Assembly (NCBI RefSeq): GCF_963678635.1
Contig: NC_087069.1
Span: 33,623,090-33,687,089 of the forward strand
Direction: 5' to 3'
Source of the DNA: Symsagittifera roscoffensis
Lineage: Eukaryota; Xenacoelomorpha; Acoela; Convolutidae
Length of the DNA: 64,000 nt
Below the pieces are notes generated by a model that was given only the letters and a program-made list of their open reading frames with translations, made no database searches and was not told the DNA's origin. Position 1 is the stretch's first letter. The number at the start of each line of letters is the position of its first letter. Of this stretch, positions 1-10,426 are shown in pieces. Both the position numbers and the translations under genes were made by a program.

Positions 1-50
1 ACCTGTACCGAAGTTGCATCCACGAATTTAATGGAAGAGCTGAATTAGGA

Positions 51-505
51 GACTCAAAGATTTTTCTGGGGCCCTTGCTATCTGCCTGGGGTGCAAACAA
101 ATACTTACAATTTTGCGTTGATCGGTTTTCAAAAATTCCTACGGTTCAAATAACAACGCGTGCTGCTGCAGCGGTTATAAAGGAGTGCTTGGAAACTTAT
201 ATTACTTGTCATGCTATACGGCGGGTAATCCGAACTGATCAAGGATCGGGATTCGTGGCTAAGTCGAATTGCGAACTCTGCAGTCAACAAATTATACGGT
301 TGGTGTTTTCGCCGATAGGAATGCACCGGGCCACTGGTTTGGTCGAACGGTATATACACACTTTTCGTGAAAGGCTTATGACTTAATCTTTTCAGACTCG
401 GAATCCGGGTTTGAAAGTTACGTTAATTCAAATATTATACAATATTGGAACTACAGTACATCAGTCATTAGGGTGCACACCGTTTGAAGCACATTTTGGC
501 ATTCG
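51..505 (+). pseudogene. Retroelement integrase core, broken
   Basis: The translated frame has the hallmarks of an rve-type integrase core: a DRFSK motif near the first catalytic Asp, TDQGSGF around the second, and a GLVERYI motif containing the third acidic residue. After an in-frame TAA at 384-386 the same frame continues with a TPFEAHFG-type motif seen at the end of the integrase in some Ty3/gypsy elements, then stops at 508-510. This enzyme class inserts the cDNA copy into host DNA. The reverse transcriptase and RNase H that should lie upstream are outside the window. The internal stop makes this a dead copy. Confidence 0.75.
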
Positions 506-2493
506 ATGAGCCGTTCGGCTTCGCCTGAAAATTGGAAAAATGTGTTGTTTTCTCTAGATCGGTACAAGAAGATGATCCCTGCAAAAGTAATGCAGGATTA
601 CGGACAGCCTGATGAGGCGTCGATCATGAGAGCATTTGACCGCAACGATCACCCTCTAGAATCAGGAATGATTTTTCCGATATGTCGGAGGAAACAACGA
701 GTGCTACTGTGCTACAGGCTCAGAAAAATGGTTACAACACTTTTCGAAAAATCAAGGAACGGTTAAAATCGGAACTGCTAAATGGAGCGTGTAGTTCGTG
801 CATAGTTTCTTTTTTTTGCGTAATTCTGAAAGTAAGACTGAAAGAAAGTTTTGCGTAAGACTGACATCTCAATAAGTTTAGGTGGCCAACATAAAGGAGC
901 GCGCGGATCGAAAACAGAGTCTTCTATAAGCCCAACAAGGAAGCATAGCGTTCGAAAGAATTGTGATACCCGGAAGACAACCGCAGTATCAGCTTCCGAG
1001 GAAAAGACGGGACAGAATTCTAAAAGCAAAGTTGAGAATGCCAGCGGCACTGCAGATAACGCGATCACGATAGACAACTCATCGGAGGGACTCATGTCTA
1101 CTGAGGGCCCGGTCGAGAACTTAGAGGTCCAAGTAAGTCCAAAGCCATTGGTATCGGAAGGGGCAGCGGAGAGTAGTCCCCATTTTGAAGAGACGACGAG
1201 TGAACTTCAATGGACTAAAGGAGGCATCTTCCCATATTCAAGATCAGGAGAGGGAAGCGCGCTTAGGACGGAAACAACAGTCATTTCGGCTAGCCCGATT
1301 GAGTTGTCTTACGGCGAGAAGGGTCGAGATGAAACAGATGAAAATGATAAGCCGCAGTCCACTGAAGCGGAATTGTCGTCGCCTAGGGTCATGCCAATGG
1401 GCATTAAGGAAGAAGGAGAAAAAACGCCACCGCAAACGAGTTCGGTAACGACTCAGGAAACTGGGTCCAAGCAGAATAGGACGGTTACCCGTCATAAAAC
1501 ACGGCTACTGAGAGACCTAAGGCCACCGAAGTTCTTAGGGGACCGAATATCTACAAGTGGTTGCAGGCGGATCGGCTTGCGTGAATGTTGTTGGTCCGGC
1601 ACTAAATACTTTGGATGAAGAACAGGGAAAGAAACCAAAGGCTTCATCAAGTACCATGCCCAGTACCATAAACAGGTTAAGAGGACGGGGCAACACTAAG
1701 GGTGCGAACAGTACAGGGAAGAAATCGAAAAAACTCGTTACTCAGGCGTATCCAAACAAGCTCCTGACTCCGAAACGACGAAGCGCTGAAGATACTTATT
1801 TCGAACGAGAGATGTGTTGTTTTTACTGGGGAAATAATTATAATCAAGACGACGTGACTGGTTTAGACTGGAACGTGTCCGGCAACTTTGTGGAAAATGT
1901 TGGACAAGTTGTGGCGGGTTTTAAAACATACGTCGGAAGTTGCATCAGCCACAGATTCGACAGGAAACGTTATAGATGGCTTTCGCCTTCAATCATTGTA
2001 TCAAAGACTGAAAGCTCGTATACGTAACAGTCGGAGAAGTCCTAATTTGGGCAAATTAGTTTATATCGCGCAGGCCGAAATACATAGAACGCGTATTGCG
2101 ATAGATCAGCCGGATAGAGACTTATTGCTGCGAATTTGAAAGGACGATAAAAACCCAACGATACCGACGGTTCTACGGGTTAGAATCAGCACCCCGAACG
2201 CATCGGGAAAGCGAGGAGAGATACCTCATTTGGACACGCCGAAGGCAGCGGTAGATCCCCAGGTGACTCAACCGGAGAATCAGGGAGCTCGAGAACAGGA
2301 GACACGATGTATGCCAACGGCGAAAGAGGCCAGCGTTAGAAAGGAACGAGGGACGGTGGCAATGGTGCACGGCACGGCTGACGTTATCATTGCGAGTGGC
2401 GATTCAAGCGGTCCGTTTGCCGATGAGTTATCCGCGGTTAGTATGACCAAAAATGATTATCGGCAAATTCTTGAGGAGCTTGAAAACTTGTAA
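506..2493 (+). pseudogene. Post-integrase region of the LTR element, function unknown
   Basis: Several overlapping open stretches follow the integrase: 506-766, 851-1618 (255 codons, rich in Ser, Thr, Glu and Lys, no Cys clusters), 1557-2027, 1888-2139 and 2230-2493. None shows a domain I recognise, a signal peptide or a membrane segment. They probably derive from the integrase C-terminal tail and an additional third reading frame, broken by frameshifts. GC content is clearly higher than in the surrounding AT-rich DNA, which agrees with a once-coding, inserted sequence. An envelope-like role cannot be supported. Confidence 0.4.
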
Positions 2494-2636
2494 CGTAGCG
2501 AAGAAGGGAAAAAGGATAGACAGTTATGACCAACGGTTATAAATCTATTGTCAAACTGTTAAACCGACATACCTTAGAATCATTGTGTGTTGTTGTATGT
2601 GCTATGCTAGATACTATTGTTGCTAATGAATAGTTT

Positions 2637-2649
2637 CGGAGGGGGGATG
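2637..2649 (+). other. Polypurine tract and start of 3' LTR
   Basis: A run of purines (GGAGGGGGGA, 2638-2647) is followed at once by TGTGGAG. In LTR elements the plus-strand primer tract sits directly before the 5' TG of the 3' LTR. The position, about 145 bp after the last open frame, fits. The matching LTR is outside the window, so this is an inference. Confidence 0.5.
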
Positions 2650-3072
2650 TGGAGTAGAGGTTAAAGTATCTAAGTACTATACGGTTATGTTATTTTATAT
2701 TTATAGTATGTAACGTCATATGACCGTCAAGGTCAACGTTATAGTAAACGTGACACGTTTATACACCCAGTGGCTGGCGTAACCGCATTGAATTGAAGTT
2801 GATTCTTTTACGTTTGCATTCTTACCAACGTTTATGAAGTACTGCTCAGGCATACTTCCACAACCTAGCTCAGTAAAAACACCGCGAGCACAGTAAATGT
2901 CTTTCTTAACAATGATCTCTATGATGTTTTTTAGTTCCCGACAATTTGACCAGCGCATCCAGACAAAAGTTTCCGAAAATCATGCCATTCAATTTGAAGC
3001 CATTTATAAGCGAAACTCATATGGTTTTATGTCGGTAGGCCGTGCATTTTATTCTCAAAATTAACATATCAG

Positions 3073-3454
3073 TTGCACTTCAAGATTTTTTGAAAAGGTT
3101 CCTGTTTGCAGACGAATCCTTTTTGCTACTCTAGCCTTCAATGATTACAAATTAACAAAGTTTCCTTGCCAGCATGGAGCCCAAAACAGTTCAGTTAAAT
3201 TTGGGATACGCTTTAAACAATGGATTGACAAGATTCCAGAATGTGTCTCTGGAAAAGTGAATAGAGCAATTTGCATTGTGCGTGTGAAAACTCTTCCACA
3301 ACTTATTAACACTTCTTATGGAAAGCAATTGGCTGTGAATAGGTTCAAATGGCAATTTCAGCCAAGAGCATGGGATTGCATGCAAGTATGGCACCATTCC
3401 AAAGTGTTTCAAGAAAAACTAGCGGGCAATGTTGATAAATTATTCAGCAACTGA
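3073..3454 (+). pseudogene. GT14 (core-2/I-branching) glycosyltransferase-like fragment
   Basis: After a possible splice acceptor (ATATCAG ending at 3072) one frame reads ALQDFLKRFLFADESF. The next frame continues FATLAFND, then a C-x-G-x3-R-x-ICI-x2-V-x2-LP pattern, an LAVNRF motif and PRAWDC, ending in TGA at 3454. This order resembles the C-terminal half of GT14 beta-1,6-N-acetylglucosaminyltransferases (DE-x-F-x-ATL, R-x2-KW, C-x-G-x2-R-x-ICI, NKF, A-x2-C). The frame changes inside the T-run near 3117-3123, so it is probably a pseudogene exon. It could also be the last exon of a gene whose upstream exons were displaced by the LTR element. No other exon was found. Confidence 0.5.
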
Positions 3455-3540
3455 AACTAAGTTTTCAGGGTAAACCGAATATCAATTATGAAAACTACAT
3501 ATTGCAAAATAAAAGTTGGTTGCGTTTTTCTTATGAATTT

Positions 3541-3715
3541 TTCGACCACGGCGACTAATTTTTCAATCGCCGCATCTAATTTTTCGACCGCCGCGACTAA
3601 TCTTTCGACCACCGCGACTAAGTTTTCGACCATACTGCGACTAAATTTTCGACCGCCGCGACTAATTTTTTGACAATCGCGACTAATTTTTCGACCACCA
3701 CGACTAAATTTCCTC
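3541..3715. repeat. 21-bp minisatellite, about 8 units
   Basis: Eight degenerate units of about TTTTTCGACCACCGCGACTAA follow head to tail. The period is 21 bp except for one unit of 23 bp (starting near 3625), which shifts the phase. Both strands are largely open across it. On the minus strand each unit encodes a seven-residue pattern like LVAVVEK. A GC-rich stretch containing repeated GCGCCGGTCGCGG follows up to about 3780. No gene context was found. Confidence 0.75.
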
Positions 3716-3902
3716 CAATTGCGCCGGTCGCGGCTAGCTTTCCATCGGTCGCGCCGGTCGCGGACACATTGCCTCGGTCCGCAAAGTCTGGAAATAGCAA
3801 ACTTTTGGTCGCTACCGTCTGATAATAAAACCACAACCTGGACCCGGGTAGTGCCGTCTTATCAAAAAAGTTTTCTATGCCACTCACAATAAATAAAGCC
3901 AA

Positions 3903-4370
3903 TCAAATAGTATCTAATTCAATTCAATTATTCGATACAGTGAAGAAATACATACGTATTCACTTACTGCATCAGGTTAGCTAGAACAGGTTTTTCAACC
4001 TAACAAGTAGCTACAAAAAATTGTCGACCAGCTGTACCTTGTCTAAAAAGTAATTTCTTTTGAACACCTTAAAAAGTTTTGACAGCTTTTATTGAGAGTA
4101 CATTTCGATCTTATCGGGTGGGAGTTTATTTGACATCAAAAAATTGAAACAATTAATAATTTTGCATGAAAAGGAGTTTTCCATAGTTTTTGTCCTACAG
4201 CGATAAAACGGAATCATTTCGTTAGAAGTAGAACGTTTTTTTTTGGCAGATATAAATTTGATCTAAATATGTTTTGCTAGTACTCCCATAGACAAGCAGA
4301 TTATATGAAATTATAGGTACCACATATGCCAGCTAGAACTTTAACAGCTTTTTCGAGAATTATACATAAT
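3903..4370. other. No gene seen
   Basis: AT-rich sequence between the minisatellite and the decayed LINE. It may include the 3' untranslated part of that LINE, but no ORF, repeat or signal stands out. Confidence 0.4.
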
Positions 4371-4375
4371 TCCTG

Positions 4376-5639
4376 TTAAATCGGCCTAGTTTTCGGCATA
4401 GTTTCAACATTATCTGTGAATTTGGGCTGACTATCAATGATAACACCCAAGTATTTGAAACAATTTGTAAATCCTATGTTTTCACCGGGAAGCGAAAAGT
4501 CATTATCCAAACATTGTTTACCAAATGGTAACATTTTACAATTTGTAGAGTTTATCGACAATTTATTTCGTCATCTGTTTTCAGGAAATCATTTTTAAAT
4601 TAATCATTTAACCTAGCCCTTGGGAGAGAAGCAAGAATAGTAGTGTCGTCCGCAAAAAAACTGAATTCCGATTTCGTAACAACTTTATTTATGTCGTTAA
4701 TGTAAAGTAAGAAAAAAAGGGGCCCAAGAGCAGAGCCCTGCGGAATTCCGTACAATATTACCTGTTGCCTAGAAGTACCGTTCCAATTAACAATAAATTG
4801 TCGTCTGTTTGTCAAATAACCTGATATCAATTTGTTGAATTTTCCTCGAAAGCCGTACGCGTATAATTTTTCCAGAAGAATGCAATGGTTAACTGTATCA
4901 AATGCCTTTCTTAGATCAATAAAAAGTGCAAAGCCCATATTTTTTGTCTCAATCATTTTTCGCATGATTTCAGTAACTCGTAGGATAGCATGGATAGAAG
5001 AATGTTTTTCGCGAGAACCAAACTGTTCCGGTATTATAATATTGTTTTTGTTAATGAAAACTAGCATTCCTTTATAAATTAATATTTCAAAAATTTTACT
5101 AAAAGCTGTCAAAAGACTAATAAGTCGATAGTTACTGGGATTTTCTCTGTCCCCTTCTTTCTCTGAAAAGCGACAATTTTTGCAATTTTACAAGCATCTG
5201 GAAAATAAGCACTATCAATACATTTAATAAAAATGTTTGCCAGGAAAACATATATGACTGGTGAACATAATTTAATCATTTTAATTGAACGACCATCATG
5301 ACCACTTGAAGTTTTAGTTTTTAAGGCCCCTATTCCTTTTAAAACTTCATGTTCATCCGTTTTACAAATTTCAAAAAATGATATGTTTCGGTCTAATTTT
5401 TGAGAAGCATGACCAACAGGTGACATAGAATTGCTCAGGTGTTTACCAATATTGACGAATAAATCATTAAGTAAGTTTGGTTCAATCTCTTTTTGGGCTG
5501 GTTTTTGTTTTCCACAAAAAATATTAAAAGCTTGAAACATTCGTTTTAATGATGTACATTTTTCAATTTTCTTATCATGATAGTCTCTTTGAGCATGCCT
5601 AAAGGCCATTATTACCTTATTTCTGAACTTTGGAAGCAA
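4376..5639 (-). pseudogene. LINE reverse transcriptase domain, broken
   Basis: Three open stretches carry consecutive parts of the enzyme: 5109-5639 (fingers region, with a short SSGHDG motif), 4600-5112 (palm: DLRKAFDTVNH, PQGSALGPLFFLLYIND, FADD) and 4376-4561 (thumb side, FKYLGVIID). The reaction would be target-primed reverse transcription of the element RNA. A frameshift separates the fingers and palm stretches near 5110-5150, and further breaks lie between 4561 and 4600. All catalytic Asp residues of the palm that I can place are present. Confidence 0.8.
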
Positions 5640-6640
5640 TTACTATTTTCAAGTGAACGTTTCTTAATCATTTTGGCAAGAAGACGATCTCTCTTTTCAC
5701 ACATTTTTATGATATCATTGGTGATCCAGTCTTTGTGTTTTTTCCTTAGTGATGTTTGTTGGGGGCAAAAACGGTCAAAAACATCCAGAGATAATTTTGT
5801 TAAACCGGTCAACACGTCATCATTTGTTTCCAAACTGCAATTATTGAGATTTTGAAGCAAATTAAACAAGAATTTCAAAAAATTTTGATTTTTGTTCAAG
5901 ATTTTCAAGTTTCGACCTATCGTAGAATTGTCACTATCGTCCAAAAAAGGTCCAATAGAGGCAATTAGCGCATAATGATCACTTAAAGAAGTTTTTGAAG
6001 CAGTTACGCTCATATCATATTTACTGATGATATGATCAATACAGGTGGAACTGGATGCGGTTTCTCTTGTTGCTTCACTATTTGATATGAAAAATCCAAA
6101 AAAACTAAGTATCAACTTATATTACTCATTTAATCGAGAATTGCGCGACACATCCAGAATATCTAAATTCATATCTCTCACAATGATTGAGTTCTGACAT
6201 TGTTTTGAATTCAAATTCACGAGTAAATCCTCAGATTGAGTTAAGAATTGCTTTGAATTGATTGATGGCGGTCGCTACATCATACAAACGTTTAATTTCT
6301 GTTTACTACCTAGGCTTAAAGTTAAGACAACATTCTCTAGTTCATTCGATAAAATTTCGTGCGAAAAGTCAATTTAATCTTTTATGAAAAATGCTAAACT
6401 CCCATCTACTTTTTTGCCGGTTAACTATAATACTTTTTTAGTAGCCGTCTAAGTTATAAAGTTCCAAGGGATCATTGTCACTTAACCAAGTTTTGCATAA
6501 AGCAACGACTTATGGTTGCCATTTTAGTGAACCAACAAGAATTTTAATTGGTCATGATGGTTGCGAAGTGATTGAATATTTAAGAAAAGTATGTCGCCGT
6601 CGTTACCCATTAGAAATCCTTTTAAAATCAGAAATAAAGC
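5612..6640 (-). pseudogene. LINE apurinic-like endonuclease, broken
   Basis: The stretch 5612-6115 carries a CIDHI motif and SDHYALIA, the C-terminal His-containing box of exonuclease-endonuclease-phosphatase fold endonucleases of LINEs. Upstream, 6116-6200 reads in another frame as a DMNLDILD-like segment, corresponding to the GDxN box. The first part of the domain up to about 6640 is too decayed to read continuously. It would have nicked target DNA for priming. Confidence 0.65.
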
Positions 6641-6855
6641 TTTAACACAGAAAAAAAAGATGTTTTCCTGATATTCAAAACTCTTTTTTAATTTTCAGGT
6701 TCATATTTTTCTTCGCTGCTGTCCATATTATCATCGCTAACAACATCATCACTGGTAGTTGAGAGTGGCTTTCAACGAGTTTTTCTACCAAACAGCATAG
6801 TTTATCAAGTTTCCGCTCTTGTATATCATTTTGCGATTCATGACTATCCGGTGAT

Positions 6856-7600
6856 CTAAAAGCCACGCTCCTTTTCCTTTTCCCCGGAGTTCCCAAAAAA
6901 AGAATAAGATTTTGGATATTGAACATCGTCGGAATCAGCAGCATTTTGAATAACATCCGTATATTTTTTATTGTCAGTAGTTACTGAGATATCATTTCCC
7001 ATATAAATATCAACATCCTTCTTGTTATCAATTGGTTGCCATCTACCACATGAATTGTACTTTTTATTCTGGACTTGATTCTTGTGAGTAGAGGTTAGTA
7101 GATTTTTGTCCCGTCTGCAGTAGTTCATAACTTCCCTATCTTTTTCTGCCAATTGTTTGTTGACATGAAATGTATTTCCCGTTAAAGCATCCCAAAAATT
7201 GAATCTCTTATTCCAAACAGCATCTCGCTGGTGATTATACAAAAATTGGGCAATAATCGGACAATTTCGACCCTTCCCTGGTAAATAATGACACGTGACG
7301 ATGTCCTGGGGCTGAATTGAAATATTTACTGACCTTGGTATCTTCACAATTGAATGGACAGGGTACTCACCACCATCTGACACTCCATGAAATGTTAAAC
7401 AAATAAATGAGGAACAACTTTCCACTCCTGTAACTCTTTTTTCCAACTCATGGTTGTCGTAAAGAAGCCTGTCATTCTCACCCCGTTAATTCTGTAATTT
7501 CATTCTGTTGGGAATCGATCTGTTTTATTAACTGCTCAAGAAGTACTCCATTATTCAAATCCGTTAAAGAAAATTTTTGCAGTAAGGCCATATTGAATTG
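6856..7600 (-). pseudogene. LINE ORF1 protein remnant
   Basis: An open stretch of 196 codons (6856-7446) contains ITCHxLPGKG-like, PIIAQF and RDAVWNKR motifs, followed by a Lys/Asn-rich tail. This fits the RNA-binding part of ORF1 proteins of Jockey/CR1-type LINEs. Upstream (7446-7600) another frame starts with a Leu/Gln-rich segment that could be the usual coiled coil. The two parts are out of frame. A second short open stretch (6675-6956) overlaps the C-terminal end in another frame. Confidence 0.6.
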
Positions 7601-7826
7601 TTGAAAACGAACATATTTTAAACGAAGATTTTATGCTGCAAACGTAAAAGAACAACGCGACTGTTTCTAGCAAAAATTTAAGAAGCAAATTACGGTGAAA
7701 GATAAAGTGAACATTAAAGAAACAGATCAAATTAACGAGACAAAATCAAATACCAAAATACGTACAAAAAAGACATTATTCAAGTTTGAACATTAATCAT
7801 TTTAACAATGATCGAAATCAGAAAAA

Positions 7827-8180
7827 CAGGACGGGATTTTCAAAAAAAATTTGAAAATAAAATTTGGCATTTTTCGACCAAATTGATTTTCTGAGCTCTC
7901 CCAAACCACTATGAAGACCTAAAAAACCAAATAAAAAAAACTGCGTTTTGAGGCACTTTTTGGAAAATTTTGACCAAAAAATAGCGTTTTGTTTGAAGCG
8001 CGCTCCCCCTCGAAATTTCAAAATTAGTATATATTGGCGCCAAAGGCGCCTTTAGAATAGTTTTAGGGTCCGTCGCCAAAAAGAGATAGCACAAAAATTC
8101 GACCCCCTGGGTCGGCAGGGGGTCGAATCCCTGAACGAGGAAGAGTCTGCCCCCCGACCTCCTCCCTAAATCCGCTACTG
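7827..8180 (-). mobile_element. hAT-like nonautonomous element, copy A
   Basis: On the minus strand it begins CAGTAGCGGATTTAGG at 8180 and ends in CTG at 7827. The interior carries a GGCGCC-AAA-GGCGCC hairpin (about 8036-8050) and AT-rich blocks shared with copies at 8215-8548, 9181-9310, 14763-14945 and 39830-40075. CAG...CTG ends with short inverted repeats fit hAT-type MITEs. No transposase is encoded. I could not confirm an 8-bp target duplication. Confidence 0.6.
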
Positions 8181-8214
8181 AAGACAGCTGGTATATTAGA
8201 GCGACAACTTTGAC

Positions 8215-8548
8215 CTAGCGGCGGATTTTTATTAGGTGGACCATATTGATTTTCTGAGCTCTCCCAAATCACTATAAAGCCCCGGATTGACCAAATTTTC
8301 TTGGCCGCAGGCAATTTTTTCAAAAAACAGGCCATAAAAAGCGTTTTTATGCACTTTTTGGAAAATTTTGACCAAAAATTAGGTTTTTCGGCGCGCGCTC
8401 TCCCCTCAAAATTAGTAAATATTGGCGCCAAAGGCGCCCTTAGAAAAGTCTTAAGTCCAGTCATCCAAAATGGATATCTCAAAATAGTATAAAGGGGGAC
8501 TCTTTGGGTCAGCAGAGGGTCGACCCACCCCCCTTAAATCCGCTACTG
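8215..8548 (-). mobile_element. hAT-like nonautonomous element, copy B
   Basis: Same orientation as copy A and only about 35 bp from it. It starts with CAGTAGCGGATTTAAGG at 8548 and ends near AGCGGCGGAT at 8217-8226, a decayed version of the same terminal repeat. It retains the GGCGCC hairpin near 8423 and the conserved block with GGGAGAGCTCAGAAAATC. Ends are approximate. Confidence 0.55.
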
Positions 8549-8559
8549 CCTCGTGTATT

Positions 8560-9180
8560 ATGATTCGTATAAAGTTCTCTGCATCATAGTTGAAACTTCA
8601 AGGTAATAGACGAACTGTTTACGTAGATGAAAAGTGCATTTAACACGGTTTCGAAAAATTTCAGATAAAAAAGTTTTATGACTAGAAATAGCCCAGGTTT
8701 AAAAATTTACTGACCAGAAATTGGATTAGAAAAAGAAATCATATTAAAAAATCATAATTAAAAAAAAACTTTTCGATTTTCCAACGGTTAAGCAACCCTT
8801 AGTTTGACTCGGGGTCCTTGTGTGCCTAAGATAAAAATAATTTGAGTGACAAGATTTTGAAAATTGCAATGCGCCTGTGGCAGGTTTCAATTTTTTCTCC
8901 AGTGGCGATGCTACCAAACGATGTTTTAAGATAGCACCTCCAAATCAATTTTTTTGCTTCTTCGCTTTTCGCTCACTTCGTGTAAATTGTTTAATTCTGG
9001 TAGGTCGAGAATTAGCGCATGATAAACTGCTTTCTACAAGTGGTTTTGGGCAGGGCAGTTCGTTCAAATCCACTTGTAGATGGTGATTTCTTTTTGCAAT
9101 CGGCGGGTTTGCCCAGCAAAAAAAAGTTCGCACGACCGGTGCACATCCGCTTGGTGTTCGAGATCTCCGGTATGTGTTAT
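8560..9180. other. No gene seen
   Basis: Mixed-composition spacer between two copies of the hAT-like element. Short open frames on both strands show no recognisable motif. Confidence 0.4.
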
Positions 9181-9310
9181 CAGTAGCGGATTTAGGGGGG
9201 GGGGACAAAAATTTGTCAGCGGCGCAGAAAGTTTGATAGAATTCGGGTCTTTAAAGTGGTTTCGGCCGAGAGCTCAAAAAAATCAATTTGGTCGACATAA
9301 AAAAAAGGAG
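9181..9310 (+). mobile_element. hAT-like nonautonomous element, copy C, internally deleted
   Basis: Begins CAGTAGCGGATTTAGG at 9181 followed by a G-run, then jumps to the distal block with GAGAGCTCAAAAAAATCAAT and TTGGTCGAC. The hairpin block of the longer copies is missing. Confidence 0.5.
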
Positions 9311-9339
9311 ACAATGTATTTTCATGAAGTCAGATTTTC

Positions 9340-9717
9340 TTAACGATCATTGAAAATTTTTCCAACTGTCGAGTTGAAGCAGCGGCAATTACCATTTCTG
9401 CTCTGAAATCCTTGCCTTTGGATTAGTCTTCTGCCGCTGAAGCTCCTATAGCTGCATAGAGTAGTACTAACTGGTCGGGTTTTGTCTGCCGTGCTTCTTC
9501 GGTCGCTTTCGATGTTCTCGCAAGTCTCACCCGCCGACTCTACTTTGCACGATCCTGCGTACTGGTCGAAGGAAAATTTGCGACTTACCTCTTCTGTTGT
9601 TCGGATTAACCGATGCAGCTTATTTACTGCCTCACGATTAATCAGGCTTGCAAAAACTCCCAGAGGGACTCTCAATATGTTAAGATATAGGATAACTAAA
9701 TAGAGCCCAAATGGCAT
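9340..9717 (-). other. Unassigned open frame, 125 codons
   Basis: An open frame downstream of the Eph gene on the same strand. It has an N-terminal hydrophobic stretch and a basic, Ser-rich remainder, with no recognisable domain. GC is somewhat higher than the surroundings. It starts at the edge of a repeat copy and could equally be a transposon fragment or chance. Confidence 0.2.
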
Positions 9718-9867
9718 CTAACTGTCGCTTCCTAATTCTTATCACATGATAGCAAAACATTTTGCTGAAAGCTCTTTTAACTCTAAAGAGATCGGTCGAC
9801 TATCAATGGTAATACAAGATCAGTAGTAAAAGTAATAAATTATAAAATTTCAAAATAGTCTTTTGTT

Positions 9868-9873
9868 TTTATT
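9868..9873 (-). promoter_or_regulatory. Possible polyadenylation signal of the Eph gene
   Basis: AATAAA on the minus strand, about 44 nt after the Eph stop codon. It would give a very short 3' untranslated region. Other AT-rich matches lie further down, so this is only a candidate. Confidence 0.35.
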
Positions 9874-9916
9874 TTCATCTCTGTAGAACGATTGTCGAGC
9901 TCAAAAGTTTTCCCCC

Positions 9917-10426
9917 TCAAATTTCCGTTTCCGTGTTTTTTCCACTGCCATTTGCAATGCGCTTTGCTTGTTGTTGTTTACTGCTATTGATACTGTTGTT
10001 GTTATTGCAATTTGGTGGCGGCTGCGAGTCAGAATGTCGCTCAGAAGAAGGACTGCTATTCAAAGAGTATTCATGATTCCCGTTCGTCGTAACTCCCCCA
10101 TCACCAAAGGAGTTCAACGGTTGCTGCGAAAATCCCCATTGATGTCCCCCCTTTGCCTGACTCTGAAGTTGCTGCTCCCCCATGATGACTGATCGTCTGT
10201 TGTCACTAGGGGGGAGGAAATTTTCGTCGATTCCACTGGGTGGTTGGCGTGAATGTTGTTGATTATGATGATTTTGACTATGATGATTGTTGTTTCCGAT
10301 TGCGAGGTTGTTTTGATGTTGATGAGGGGAGTTTGGGTTGGATGGGTGACACTTAGGAGGCTGTACTTTAGAGTTGTCGGCGGCGTGTGATGAGTTGGCG
10401 CTTGCATTCTGCAGTTCCCGGATGAC
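9917..10426 (-). CDS. Eph: Eph exon 16: C-terminal tail and stop
   Basis: 510 nt, 169 codons plus TGA. It begins VIRELQNA, completing the last SAM helix, and continues as a low-complexity tail rich in Asn, His, Gln, Ser and Pro. The last residues are ETEI, which fits a class I PDZ-ligand pattern (Thr at -2, Ile at 0). Acceptor GATTTTTAG. The tail is much longer than in vertebrate Eph receptors. Confidence 0.88.
   Translation of the reverse strand, partial: VIRELQNASANSSHAADNSKVQPPKCHPSNPNSPHQHQNNLAIGNNNHHSQNHHNQQHSRQPPSGIDENFLPPSDNRRSVIMGEQQLQSQAKGGHQWGFSQQPLNSFGDGGVTTNGNHEYSLNSSPSSERHSDSQPPPNCNNNNSINSSKQQQAKRIANGSGKNTETEI

Larger units (their letters stand above)
1..2900 (+). mobile_element. 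Ty3/gypsy-like LTR retrotransposon remnant (3' part)
   Basis: The window opens inside a retroelement read on the plus strand. In order it shows an integrase core remnant, a poorly conserved downstream open region and a purine-only tract followed by TG at 2648, which is where a 3' LTR would begin. The order integrase, extra reading frame, polypurine tract, LTR fits Ty3/gypsy elements. The right LTR boundary is not visible because the left LTR lies outside the window, so the end given is approximate. The copy is inactive: the integrase has an in-frame stop and the following frames are broken. Family assignment rests on integrase motifs only. Confidence 0.65.
4376..7600 (-). mobile_element. Decayed full-length non-LTR retrotransposon (CR1/Jockey-like)
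   Basis: Read on the minus strand, this has the layout of a two-ORF LINE: a nucleic-acid-binding ORF1, an apurinic-type endonuclease, then reverse transcriptase with a FADD catalytic box. Frames are interrupted between 7446 and the upstream coiled-coil start, between 6116 and 6640 and near 5110-5150, so the copy is dead. The RT motifs (QFGSR for QFGFR, DLRKAFDTVNH, GIPQGSALGPL, FADD) fit the Jockey/CR1 group. Exact clade needs a tree. Precise ends are not defined. Confidence 0.8.

Noticed and set aside
2716-2958. Minus-strand frame after the LTR element
   Set aside because: No recognisable motif; it overlaps the presumed LTR and is likely chance.
10114-10407. Minus-strand frame overlapping the Eph tail
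   Set aside because: It is a shadow frame of exon 16; the frame joined from exon 15 without a stop is a different one and runs to 9917.
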